Below are positions 13,101-26,300 of a stretch of DNA of 64,000 bases, piece after piece. The position numbers were made by a program, and so were the translations under genes. The number at the start of each line of letters is the position of its first letter. Position 1 is the first letter of the stretch. The notes beneath the pieces were generated by a model. It saw nothing but the letters and a program-made list of their open reading frames with translations, did not search any database and had not been told where the DNA came from. Source of the stretch: Tetrahymena thermophila SB210 (taxonomy: Eukaryota; Ciliophora; Oligohymenophorea; Hymenostomatida; Tetrahymenidae); the NCBI RefSeq assembly GCF_000189635.1, contig NW_002476104.1:44870-108869 (forward strand), in the 5' to 3' direction.

Positions 13101-16100
13101 TAAAAATATAAATAAATTTAAAGTAAATTTTATTTAAAAACAGTCTGATACACCAACATATTTTAAATTTTTACCTGACCCTTCCAAAACTTACAGAGTA
13201 TTTCCTAACGCTGGAATGGTAGAAGGAAAGTCCTTCTTTATAATTACTGTTGAGTTCAGACCTACTGAATATAAGGCCTACAATAACGTATTGACTTGCA
13301 GCTTGAATAATAATTCTTCTACTACACTTAATCTCTACACTCATGGTTACTGCTCGAAGCCTAAATTACACCTCCAAAATGAAGTAATAAATTTATTTTA
13401 ACTCAATTTTGTTTTTCTCTTAATTTAATTTTAATTTAATAATAAGGGCAAGGTCTATTTCCCTCCATCATTCACAGGTGTCTATTCAAGATAAAAAGTA
13501 AAAGTTGAGAATCTTTCAAGAGTTACTTTGGAATATGAAATTAAAGTACCTGAAAAATATAGTGAAGAGCTTTATTTGGAGCCTGTCAATGGAAAAATTC
13601 AACCAAATGAACACATTTTCCTTGACTGCTCTTTCATTCCTTATAAAAAGAAAAGCTATAAAATCAAGGTTCCATTATTTGTTAAAGAGATCATGGACTA
13701 TAGTCAGAATTTGATAGGATATCACTTACCAGGAAGTGGAGATCCTGATAAACCAATGAAAATGAGAGATCCTATGGAAGTTGCATATAATTTTGAAATA
13801 TTTGGAGCAGGTGGAGATGGTTCTTTGAGCATTACTCCTGAATAGCTCTAGTTTGATGTAGTAAAAGTTAATTTTAGAGACAAGAAATACGCTACTTTGC
13901 ACAACTACTCAAATGTGACATTCTACATTGAGTTGAAACTCCGCCCTGCAAGGAACGCAGACGAAAGTTAAGATGTTGATGACGTGGAGTAACAAGAAAA
14001 TTTAGAAAAAAATTTTAGTTTAGATTTTAAGTCAGGAATTATTGCTGCTAATTCTAAGGTAGATATAGGTATTATTTTCAATCCTACAATTGTAGCAGAT
14101 TATGACTTGATAATGGATGTTATAGCATCAGAGAAGAATCCTAAGGCAGAAGCTAAGGGAAGATCAACTAGTGCAAACAGAAAATTCATAACATAAAAAT
14201 GCTCATTAAAAATTTAAGCAAAAGGAAGCTACCCTCTTTTAAAAATTGTAGATGTTAGAAACGATTCTATTTCAGTTGCAACTTTATGGGAAAACTTTTA
14301 AATCAATAAAATTAACTCTGAACTACAAAGCGAGTTAAATGAAGACGAAAAATAATATCTTAACATCGAATAATTAAACTTTAGTGAAGCTTAACAACTC
14401 TAAAAAAGAATTAAATAATTTGAATGGAATTTCGGATATCTACCAGCTAAAAATGCCAACAAACCCCGTAAAATAGTTATCACTATCCAGAATGCTGGAG
14501 GAACAGACCTAGATTGGAACTTCAAATTACCATCTGACAACTAAGTAAATAAATTATTTCATATCCATAAAACTAAATAAATAAACAAACCAACAAACTC
14601 AACAAATAGATTGAAGTAGAGCCTTGGGCAGATCCCGGTGAGCCAGATGAAGAAGAAGCTTTTGAAAAGGCTATTTTGGAAAGGAATATTTTTTAGATTT
14701 AACCAAGGTATTTATTTATTTATTAATCTATTTTTTTTAATGAAAATTTTAATTTATAAAATTTGTAGGAGCGGAACTTTGAAGAAGGGAGAGCTTAAAG
14801 ATGTTGAGTTGGTCTACAATCCAAGCAATATTGATGAAAATGATTTACCTTTCAAGAGCAAAAAGAATAAAAAAGTAAGTGGAGAAAAACATTAGTTAAG
14901 AGTAGTGCTGTAAATTTTAAATGGAAAACCTCTCCAAATTAATCTGTAAGGTATGGCACTTGCTCCATTAGAAGGTCTGCTTGCAGTAAAAAAGAAAAAC
15001 TATAAGTTACCAGATACACCTATAGGATTGCTAATTCCAGTCAAGTTTCCTATTGAAGTCTTAAATGTTGGCTCTAGCAAAATTTCATATAAAGTTGAAA
15101 TTGTTGAAAAAGACGAATACAACAATCCTATTGACTCTAAGTTTAATATATTTGACATTGAAAAAAATCAAGACAATTTACTTCCAAACGAAAAGTCATA
15201 TTTATACTGCTTATTCAAGCCCTTAGAGTCTAAAACCTATTATCATGAGTTAAAGATCATAGTTTATGACTTCGTCAAAGTCAATTAAGAGATATCACTC
15301 TTTATTGAAGGAACTGGATATTCCAAAAAATCTAATTCTAAATCAAACCTCAAAAAAGAAGAGATTCCTCGCTAAAGGTCATTTGTGTCCACAATAGGTT
15401 CCAAGGTGTTCTTTTCCATAGAAGAAATAGATTTTGGTGAGATGAAACCAGGTAAAGCTGCTCATCGTTGCATTATCCTCTACAACCTAAGCGAAACTCA
15501 AAAACTTAGTTATGATTTCGGAACATCAAGTTTTGCTTTATCATCAAATAAACCAGGACTAATGTGGTAATTAATCAATATTCGAAAATTAAAAATCTAA
15601 TTAATCTTAAGAAGTGATTGATTTTTCATCATTTTAAATATTTTTACTTCATATAAAATAAAAAGCGGAGATGAATGCACTATTGAGCCTATGAATGGGA
15701 CATTAGAACCTAATTCCTTTATTGAACTTAAAGTAACTTTAGTCAGCTCATATGAGCCTTCAGTCTATGAAGGGGAATTAGAGTGCACAATATAATGGGA
15801 TGCAGGTATTCATTCATTCATTTGTAAATAAAATCCTAATTAATTAATTATTATTTTTATAAATAAAAAGGAGATCAAAAAAATAAAACAGTATCTTAGT
15901 AATCTCAAAATAGCAATTCAGGAGTTGAAAAGGAGACATTATTTTTAAGAGTGAAGAAGACCTCTGTTTTAGATGTAATTAAATTAAATATAACTAAATT
16001 TTCATTTTTGATAATGTCAAAACAAAAAATAAGTTGAATAAAATTGATTGATTTATTTTAAAAATTATTCAGGTTGAACTAATTAACAGCTTCAAGCACA

Positions 16101-16585
16101 AATCTTCAAAGGATACTAATAAGCAGTTATAAGCTAAGGACCTTTTCTAAGGAAAAAACATAGCATACAAGCATGCTTTTGAATTAATTATTGAAAAGGC
16201 TATTAATGAAATATTAAATGAAACCTATACTGAAAATATAATCAGAAGAATTGACAATTAACCTGTTGCTTTATATGCTAGTTTCAACGGTGAAGATCCT
16301 GCAGATATTTAAAAAATATAAAAAGGCTTAGATAACGAAAGTAAGGGCAGAAATGCATTAAATTCAGAGGAGTCAGAGTAAGTAGTTTATGATGGTTTCG
16401 TGGATGAGGAAGAAGAGCCCTCTGCAGCTAATGACTACAGATTCTTATTTTTATAAGATGAATTTGTGGATCTAGTAGATCTTATAATGGAAAATACTTT
16501 CTTCAATGTCATTTAAGAAACTACAAGAAAAGAGTGCGATTTGCTAAGAGTAGCAAAAACTTTTGTAATGCCAATAGATAAATGA
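10152..16585 (+). CDS. CFAP65: CFAP65 (CCDC108) axonemal ASH/MSP-domain protein
   Basis: Twelve exons: 10152-10675, 11224-11611, 11679-12218, 12281-12668, 12892-13085, 13144-13383, 13447-14544, 14610-14707, 14769-15566, 15666-15805, 15871-15974, 16073-16585. Phases agree at every junction; 1,674 residues. The protein is a chain of ASH/MSP-type immunoglobulin-like domains (repeats of the type ITPLSGHIPSKGRISFNVSYTP, then FGEVKIGNETSRLLTIQN and IDFGEMKPGKAAHRCIILYN). Order and motifs match vertebrate CFAP65 as I recall it: VDLLGTCYDLLIKP, RKIVITIQNAGGTDLDWNF, KPLESKTYYHEL, and a C-terminal helix LIMENTFFNVIQETTR. CFAP65 is a cilium/flagellum protein linked to the central apparatus; human loss causes sperm tail defects. 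Human CFAP65 is somewhat longer (about 1,900 residues) because of an acidic linker that is shorter here. The first intron (548 bases) is the longest. Other ASH proteins (HYDIN, CFAP47, CFAP74) fit less well. Confidence 0.88.
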
Positions 16586-17056
16586 GATTAATTAAAATAA
16601 AATAAATAAATAAATTAATAAAAATGATACCAAATAAATTGCTAACAAAAATAGAAAAATAATAAATATTTAATTAAAAGTAAATAACTTAGTAAAAATT
16701 AATTAACAACGATAGAAAGATCGTTATAAATCTAATAATCACTTATTTGTTAAATATTTCATTTATTCATTCATTCACTATTTCATTTTATATTCTTTTT
16801 ATAAGTTCATATTAATAAAACAATTAATTAACTTCATAAAAATTTAGACTTTTTTCACAAATAAATAACTAATCAAATATAATGATATTTTATTCAATTA
16901 AATTTGTAATAGCCTATAATGCATTAGCTAATAAATTATAAATTAATTACAATACTGTCAATAAAAAATAAATTTAATTATTAAAATTAACTCATTATTT
17001 TTAACATTCTAAGAAAAGTTTTATTTCAAAAATAAATATTCATTAATATTAGAATA

Positions 17057-17097
17057 TATCTATCTATCTATTTATTTATTTATCTATCTATTTATCT
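17057..17097. repeat. TATC/TATT tetranucleotide tract
   Basis: About ten tandem TATC or TATT units in non-coding DNA. It is the most regular simple repeat in this gap and adjoins the duplication that follows. Confidence 0.85.
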
Positions 17098-17290
17098 GTT
17101 GGGTTACATTTTTATATAAAATTTTAGTAAACTATTTGTTACTATAAAAGTAAATTGCAAAAAATTGTATGAAACTTCTATAAAAATATATATTTATCTG
17201 CTCGGTTACATTTTTATATTATTTTTTAGTAAACAATATTTCTAACAAAATTTATTGAAATTAAAAATGGAATTAAACTTCTATTAAATA
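17089..17290. repeat. Diverged ~100-bp direct duplication
   Basis: Two units, 17089-17190 and 17192-17290. Both begin TATTTATCTG, continue GGTTACATTTTTATAT and TTTTAGTAAAC, and later share AAACTTCTAT. Several substitutions separate them, so the duplication is not recent. No coding function is evident. Confidence 0.6.
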
Positions 17291-20200
17291 AATTTAGTAA
17301 TAAAATTAAAAAATATATAAACATGAAATAATTAAAAATGATTAAATATAAAAAATTTATTTTTTTATTTTGAGAAATTAAATCTATAAAAATATTTTTT
17401 GACAAATAAATTTGTATAAATTAAAAAATTCTTAAAAAGAGTTATTTAAAAAAAAATCTAATAAAGAATTTAAATATGATCAATAATACAATTCTGAGCA
17501 ATTAATTACCTCAAAAAAAATTAATAAGCTTTTCTTTCATAAGAAGATATTGAACCATATACCAATTAATTCATCTTAAGGGTAGTTTATAATTTTTAGA
17601 AAACATTTTTTTAAATAAATACACCTTTTGATTTTTTATTTTGTATCATCTAATACTTGTTAAAGAGAGTCTAAAAATTATTGTAAATTGATTAAGCATC
17701 GTTAATTGACTATTTAAAATAACTTGAAAAAGAAAAAAGCAATTTTCTTTCTTTACTTAACACATTTTGCTGTTTTTTTAAGATAATCTATAGTTTAAAA
17801 ACACCTATATTTTTATGCTGATAGTAGTGAATAATGCATTGATAATCATATTAAATTTTTGATTTTATAGCACCTTAGTATTCACTTTTATATTTAAAGT
17901 AGTGCTAAGCAAAATACCTAAACAGTAAACATTACCTTAACCTCCAAAAAAAATTAAACTCTAGGAGTATTTGCTAAATCTAAAATATTATTTCTGAATA
18001 TTAAAAATCTAATTTTACAGACATCATATACTGTTATACCAAAAGGAGTTAATTAATTGATTAATGCTTAAATTTCTCAAATATTAATAACTGTAATGAA
18101 TGTGTATAAAACTAGAATTAAGATTTAAAATATTCCTATCTTGTTATTATTATTTCTCTTCATGCAAAAGTCCCTCTTATAAAAAATGTTTTACAAGCAA
18201 TTATATCAAAAATATGTACTCAACAAGTAATTAAGTGTCTGCAGTTCTCAAACTTCAACATATACATACATAAATACTTATTTACTTACTAATTTACTTA
18301 CACTAAAACTACAAGTTCAGCTTAAAAATAAAAAAAAATTAATTTATTTGATCTAAATTCCACATTTTATTTGATAAATCTTAATAATATCTACCAACCA
18401 GTATAATACACAAAATTCAATTTTGATCAATAAACTTTTAATTGATCTTTTATTTTGTAAGTTTTCATTCTTTTAATAGTACTTTTCAGCTAAAAACAAA
18501 ACCACAACATTACATATCAAAACTCATAATTTTAGATAGTTTTAAGCTTTTAAAAAATGTCTCTACTTACTGTAGTTGCATAACAAACACAATGGGGATA
18601 TTCTATCAAATGAAAACAATAGCAGCAAGCTAATATATATAATTAATATTGAAAATTACTTTCTTACAAAAATTATTGAACCATATATAATCAAGCAAAT
18701 TAATTGATCTCACTCGATTCTATGAAAGTAAATAATCAAGTTTAATATGTAAAATATTCTAAAAAGTAGTTGAGTAAACTATTAATATTGCTTAAACATA
18801 CTATGGATTTTTAAAAAATGTCAATCGATGTATATATGATTTACTCATGATATGTCTTTTTCAAAAATTAATCGTGTGTTAATTAAAAAGATATTAAAAG
18901 TCTACTTACAATAAAATATTAAGAAGGAATGAAGGTAATATTTAATAATCTGGTTGATATAAAATTAAGCTTGAAATATATCCACAAAATATTTCAGCAA
19001 TTTAACATATGTATTAGAAAAATGTTTAAAAGCTTTGTTTAATTGAAATTTAAAGATTTTTGCTGTTTGTTTTCTTGAGATTTTCATCAGCATTTATATA
19101 TTTATTTTTAGATTAATAATGATTGAATGAATGTTTGTTTTTGTTTAAGAAATTATGTAATAATCAAATTATGTTTTAAGTAGTACTTTCTTATAATTAG
19201 ATTTTATTAGATTTTCTTCTTTAAATTTTATATCAAATCCTAATAATTTCTATTTTGATAAAATTTAAACATTTTGATTTTTTTATAATTTTTAGTATTA
19301 AAACTAGTATTTTTATATTATCAAATCTAATTTTTTCTTAATATTTTTTTTTTGTCAAAGGAATTTCTTAACCTTCTATTATTTGCTTGATAAATTTATT
19401 GATACTGTAATTTCTCTAGCCAAAATCTATATTAATTCCATTTTTTAAGCAACTATAAATAGGTTTCAGTTTAAAATTGTAGAAAAAAATATTTTTAATA
19501 ACATCAATTAAATAAGAGACTCTGCATTAATTAATAGCTAGATACTAATTAAATTTGCTATTGAAGCATTTATTTATTTTTAAAGATATTACTTAAATAT
19601 TAACTAAAATTATTAAGAAGAATATTAAGAATTGAAAGATATTTTGTTTTTAAAAATAGTAATTAATTAATTAATTACTTTGATTTGATGAAATAAATAA
19701 ATTTCTTTTATGATTTTAAATGAACCTTTTTTTGATTTATATTTTCCTTAAGATTTTTGTATTCTTTTGAGAATATTATTAATAGACATGTTTTTAGAAG
19801 ATTAAACTTTTTTCAAAATTTTAACGTTTTTTATCTGATTGTCAGTATATTTGATCAAACTCAAATAATTACAGAAATATATTAAATTATTAAGTTAATT
19901 TGATCAGGATTTATATAAAAGATTGCTCCAAACTGATAAAGATAATTTTTAAATAGTTGAGCGTAATATAAAAAAAAATCTGATATTTACTTTTCTGCAA
20001 AAATTCCTAATTGATTTTGAAAAGAAGGAAAAAAGGATTCAATATCTTTTTGTTTTATGTAAAAAATCCCGAAGAGACCGACCGATCAACCAAAACAAAA
20101 CCTTTTTGATGATTTTAGGTAATAGTTAGTTTTTGCGTGTGTGAGAGTGAGTGAGTGAAAGTGTTGTTTGTATAAATAGATATAAAAAATAATTAGAATC

Positions 20201-20326
20201 TTATTTAATTTATAAAGAAAATTAAAAAGTGAAAGCAACTATTTTATAAAAGTAAAATATATAGGAATAGTGTAAATAGATAGACTTAAAATAAAGAATT
20301 AATATAATTCAATAGAGAAACAATTT

Positions 20327-23300
20327 ATGAGGAAAAAACAACAAAACTTGATTGGATCAGTTGTTGTTTTAGCTTTAATATTTAGCTGCTTGTTTTAGAC
20401 TGTTGCAGCTCAAGATACCATTTAATTAAAGCTTGAACAAGACGCATACGGAACTTTAAAGCAAGGAGAAACATAGACTTATATCCTTAAATTAGAGGAG
20501 AGACAAAGAGAAGATCAGTATCTGATCATTACTGCAGAGGGTACTTTTGAAGGAAGTGAACCTGATATCTATGTCAATATTAAGGAGTAAAAGAACCTCT
20601 AAAAGTCTAAAGTAATCTGCAAATCATACGGATTCGCTCTCTGTCATGTCAAGGGCAATCAAATAGATTTTGCTCAAGAATTGTATGTAACAGTTAAATG
20701 CCAAACAAAGTGTGGGTATGAGCTAGTAACTTTCCTTGAAGAATCTACCGAATAAATAAATATGAGATTAAGTAATATTATTTAACAATCTTGTTACAAA
20801 ATGCAAGATAAGAATAAAATATGATATGAGCATTAATTAATTAATATATTTTAGAAATTAAAATAAAATTAAATGCGATTTTATTTATTAATTAGATGGG
20901 TTTTAATAAATCAAAATTTATTTCACAAAGATATTTACTAAATAAAATCAATCAAATGATTCTGATATAAATTATTTTTTTCTTTAAGCAAATAAAAAAT
21001 CTTTTTGTTAGGAAAGTTTGACAAAATGATATTTTATTTGGTACATTTCCTTTCAAAAATAATTAATCCAACTTTTTGCTATCAAAGAAACTAATGAAAT
21101 TAATATTTTGGAATTTATTTTGTTAAAATGCAAATAAATAATTTTACTTTTATAAATTTCTAAAGTAAAACAATAAAAAAATAAATTCAAATAAATTTTT
21201 TTTTTAAAGTTGTAAATTATTTTTTATAATTTATGAAATAAAATAATTATTACTCAAAATATTTCCTGATAAATATCAAAATATTTTATATCTTTCTTAT
21301 CTTTGCTAATTTTTTTTTTTGATAAATATTTTTTTAAAAATTATTAAAATATAGATGATATCACATATGCTATTTTTGAGGATTCTAAGGGTAATTTAAA
21401 AGATGAAAAACTCATATTAAATAGAGTAGTTTAGATGAAATTCAGCTCATAAGATTTGCCTCCACAAGAAAGTTTGGAAAATATGATTATAGAATTTGAG
21501 TTGATGAACCCAATATAATCATACACAACTTTCAATGTTTACTTTAACTTCAATGAAAGAATTCCAACTAAAACCTATAGTGAAAGTTGGGGATTAAATT
21601 GGGGTTCTGGAGCTGGTATGGGTGTTTTGTTAAAGAACAAATAGAGTGGCTTATAATCTGAAGGAGTATATACCATGACAATAGAAGCACATGAAGGAGC
21701 AATCATAGCAATTAGAGCTATTGGTTGGGGTGAAATTAGGTACATCAAGCCATTCTAACTGGTTGGAGGCTTTACATTATCTAATGCTAGAACTATGAAA
21801 TATTAGCTCAATATAGACGAGCAAGTATATGGTGACTTCAAAGGCAAGGATCTTATTATTGGTTTAGTTCCATTTTAAGGTGATCCTAATCTCTATGCTG
21901 ACTATAGATCTATAAGTGACCTTTAAAATGTGTAGTTAGAAAATTATTAATGGGTTTCTGATGAATTATATGATGATAGAATTACAATTACTGCTAAGGA
22001 GCTATAAAAAAATAGCACAATTAACATAGCTGTTAACTCTAAAGATAACTTCTCTCTCTATACTATGAGGGCATACTATCACCTTGGAAAAACACCTTTA
22101 AGTAATATATTCAGTTTTTTATTTAAAATTACTAAACAAAAAAAAAATTATCTTTTTTAATATGTTTTTTTGTTTGTTTGTTTGTTTGTTTGTTCAATAT
22201 TCTAAAAAGTGTTTACTTTTTCTTAAATAAGTAACTAATGATATGTTATCATCCCCATATCGAGTAGCAATGAAGATGAATCAATTTCATTTATTTCTTT
22301 TAATCAAAATAGTTTTTGGATATTTAATAAAATAGAAAAATATGAATTTATTTTTAAATATTTATTTCCAGAAAAATGATTTTATTTTCAATGATTTATA
22401 AATTGTTTTATTTAAATAAATATTATATTATAGGTTTTGATTATCCTGAATCTGGTAGTTTAATTGCAGGAGAACTAATTACTTATTCTTTGTCTCTTTA
22501 TGGTAACCAAAAAGCAAATGTTACTTTGGTTCTTAAGCCTAGAGAGGGCTCACCTGGATTGTTAATGAAGAGATGCAATTTAGATGAAAAGGAAAAGTGC
22601 GTTTTTACTAAAGAAGATAAAAAGTCTGCTATAAAATCAAAATTCAATTAGGAGCAAGTTATTTAGACTTTCTATTCTGACCCAGATTAATGCTCTTAAT
22701 ACAAAATTGAAGGTCTCTAAGTTTGCTATTACCTAATAGGTGTTTTGAACACTGACAATGATAAAGAAGCCAAATTCACTTTACTTGCTAACAATGGTTT
22801 GACTCACACAATCCTTCAAGAAAACGAGATTTATCATTAAGGAGCAGAGTTTGGAAAGATTAACTACTTCAAGTTGGATCTTGAGAAATATACACAAGTT
22901 ACTTAGGTTTCGTTCTAGTTATCAAGTGTTAAGGGTTAGGTATCTATGTTTGCATCTTTCGATAACATCCGTCCAACTGTCAATAATAAAATCAAGCAAT
23001 CTTTCGATCACTCTCTTCATCTCTACACAGAAGAATTAGGAGATCTTAATAAAGTTATATATCTTGGTATTCAAAGTGACTCTGCTTTCGCTTCATATGA
23101 TATCTAGGCTAAAATTACCTAAGAATCTAACTTTTCATTCTATCTTCTAGAAGTAAACTATTCATTCTTTAAATAAAATACAAAAATATTATTGATATAA
23201 AAACAGTTTATTTATTTATTTAATTAATTATTTTTAATTTATTATTTATTTAATAATCTATTTAAGTATTTATTTATTTATTTAGTTATTTTTTATTTAT

Positions 23301-26300
23301 TTAATTAGGAAAATCAACCAGTCGTTGTAACAGAAGATGCAAGTAAGGTAAAAAAGATTCATTTTAAGTTGTTGCTTAGAAGACCATTCAACAAGGAATT
23401 AGAAGTAAAAGTTATGCTTGAACCTTTAAGTGGTTACTACGATATGAAGATTGGTAAAACCCCTCAATAGATAGACTTAGTAGAATCTTCTAATAATGTT
23501 TTAGAATTTTCTTCGAAATTAATTTAATTCGAAAGATACGAATAACCAATTTATGGTATTATTACTCCTAGAATGACATTTTTAAATAATAAAATATAAT
23601 TCAAATTATCTTATGTGACCAGTGCTGTTAGTCACCAAACTTTGAATTTGGGAATGATAAATTAAATCAAAGTTACTTAAGAAGAGCAATACTACAAAAT
23701 TCCCATCTAATCAAATGAATCTGTATTTATTTACAAAAATGTTTTGAATCAATTCGGAGACCAAGATGAAGTAACAGTTATCGTTTCATATGACCAAGCA
23801 AACGTCTAGCCTTAAAAAGGAGAAGCTACTTCAATGATAGTTCCTAACTTCATTCCTTAAATAATCCCTAAAGAAGATTTCGAATTAAGCTGTAAGAGAA
23901 TTAAAGAATTTTCTGTAGATCAAAATAATTGCTTCCTTTTTGTTTCTGTTTCAGCTAAAAAAGAGGCTACTCTCCTTTTATATGCAGAAATTAACTCTAA
24001 TGCTTAATACATCTTTTCTGACTTCCCTAATACAGTTGCATTCAAACCTAAATCTGAAAAGAAGCTCTATTATCCTGAACTTTTCAATAAGAGATTCAAT
24101 CTCTTCAAGAGCTCATCCTTCAACGGAGATGAATTAATGATTTGTGCTAAAATATTTAACAACACTCTAAGCAGATAAGATTGGAAATATCCCGTTAATT
24201 GCTAGGCTGGTGATTATGATTTCAAATTCAGGACTTAAGATGATGAAAATTTCTTGTAAAAAATTCTTTTCTATTTAAAATTTGTTGAATCAATCATATC
24301 TCTCTTTAATTAAAATTTAGCACTTTTTATTCTTTGAGAATTTTTTAAAGATTTTATTTTTTTGATCCATTTCAAGATTGATTTTCTATTAATTTTTAAT
24401 GTAATTTGTATTAATTTTGTAATAAAAAATAGCTATGAAATATAAGATAATAATGGAGTTTGTGATTTTGATAAGAAAGAATGTGGTATCTTAATTTTCT
24501 TAAAAGATACATCTTTTAGTTTTTGGGAAACAACAGATTTAATCACTTTGACATTGTAATAATCTCACACTACCTTACATCCTAGTTAGAGTATTATTGA
24601 TACTTTACCTCCTAATGGTGCTAGATTCTATTATATTGAATTAAGTGAAGTTAAGGATCAAAAGTTTATCATTGCTGCTACTGAGTACATTGATGAATCT
24701 CTAGAATTGATTCTTTATATTGATAGGGAAAAAGTTTTTTCAACAAATAAGAACCTTCCTTACATTTTATTTGACAAGGAGTTCAGAGATACCTTAAAAA
24801 AGACATACAAATTTGACAACAATAGCTAATTTGGATTAGAAGTTAAATCAAGAATCAAAGACAAGAATATCAAATACTCTTTGCTGCTCTCTGTGAATCA
24901 AGAAAATGAAAAATCATTTACAAATATTAGCTTAGGATAGTCATAATAGATTAATTTAAAAGATAACTAAGATTATCAATACTTTGTTTTTAAGAATAAA
25001 GTTAAGGGACAACCATTTAAAATTATTTAGTCTTAACAAACTTAAGGTCACACCTAAATCACAGTTGCTTTATTAAACAAAGAAACCAAAGACAAACTCC
25101 CACTATAAAGCTACATTTCATAGACTTATGAAAATGTTGTTGAGATTAGAGAGAAGCAAGATTAATGTGAAAAGTAATGTACCTACATCATTTAGTTGCG
25201 TACAACAGAGAGGAATGGAGCCTCTTTAACTCTAGCTGTTTAAAGATAGATAATCTCGCTTCTCGAAAATATATTGTAATCAAATGAATTAAACACCTCA
25301 GAAACATTTGTTTACAACTTTAACACTTTGAATAAATCTACTTTATCCATAGATCTTTAAACAGGTTCTGTTTATGTTAACATTACCAATTCAAATGGAA
25401 GAGAAATAATAAAAGACACAATAAACAAGAATATCTTACACACATTCGATCTACCTGAACTTTAAAACACTAATCAATAATATTCCGTTACAATTACAGC
25501 TTTAGTAAACTTTTACCTTTCTTTAAATTTGATTAAACTCACATTAAAACAAATTATTATTAAATATTTTAATAAATAATTTTTAAAATAAAGGCCTACT
25601 CTAAATTCAATATCAAATTCGTTAATGAAAACACTTACCCGATGATCAGTTTTGACGTTCCTTTGAAAGAATCGAAATTAAGTTCACAATAGTCAAAGAT
25701 ATATACAATCGTAAATTATTATCGATTAATTTATTCAATTAAAATAAAAATTCATAATAAAAGCTCTTATTTTAAAAAAAATTTCTTAAGTAATTAAGAA
25801 GCTTTTAATTTTATCCAAAGTAAATTAAAAATTTTCAAACTATTATCTTGTAAAGTTTCTAAAATTAAAATTTAAAAAGCAAATAATTTATTGAAAACAA
25901 AAAATATTATTCAGTTTTATTAAATTGTTAAATAAAAAAATAATATGTTGAAAAGAATGAATTAATTAAAATAAATCATCTAATAAATTTAATAAAGCAA
26001 AAAAATATTTTTTATTTTTAAAAAGAAATAAATTTTCTCTAAATAAAATATTTATTGGACTTTTATGATTTTTTTATAAATATCAAAGAAATTATTAAGC
26101 AATTAATTTATTTATTTATTTAAAAAAAGTAAATGTAAGGAGATAAGCTAGTAAATATTATGATTTCCTACGCCTATGATGGAAAATACGAAGAAGGAGT
26201 TAAAGTTATAGAAGATATTTATGAGACGGATGATAAAATTCCAATTTTGTAGAATGTTTTGAGTGATATTTATGACCCAGTTACTAACTTGTATATTCGT

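Larger units (their letters stand above)
16586..20326. other. Long AT-rich intergenic region with weak coding-like scraps
   Basis: No confident gene. The stretch holds a tetranucleotide run and a diverged two-unit duplication (listed separately). At 19857-20144 one plus-strand frame is open and ends in TGA with fairly normal amino-acid composition (DQDLYKRLLQTDKDNFQIVE, DFEKKEKRIQYLFVLCKK). Another frame is open at about 19350-19670 (KIYINSIFQATINRF ... EEYQELKDILFLK) and could be an upstream exon followed by a donor at 19661. Open frames of this size arise by chance where TGA is rare, so I do not call a gene. The bases after about 20150 are the leader of the next gene. Confidence 0.4.

Noticed and set aside
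17029..18159. Reverse-strand frame open for about 375 codons in the ciliate code.
   Set aside because: The translation is dominated by I, K, N, F, Q and Y with under 5% acidic residues, runs through the tetranucleotide tract, and has no recognisable motif. It is what TGA-poor AT-rich DNA gives by chance.
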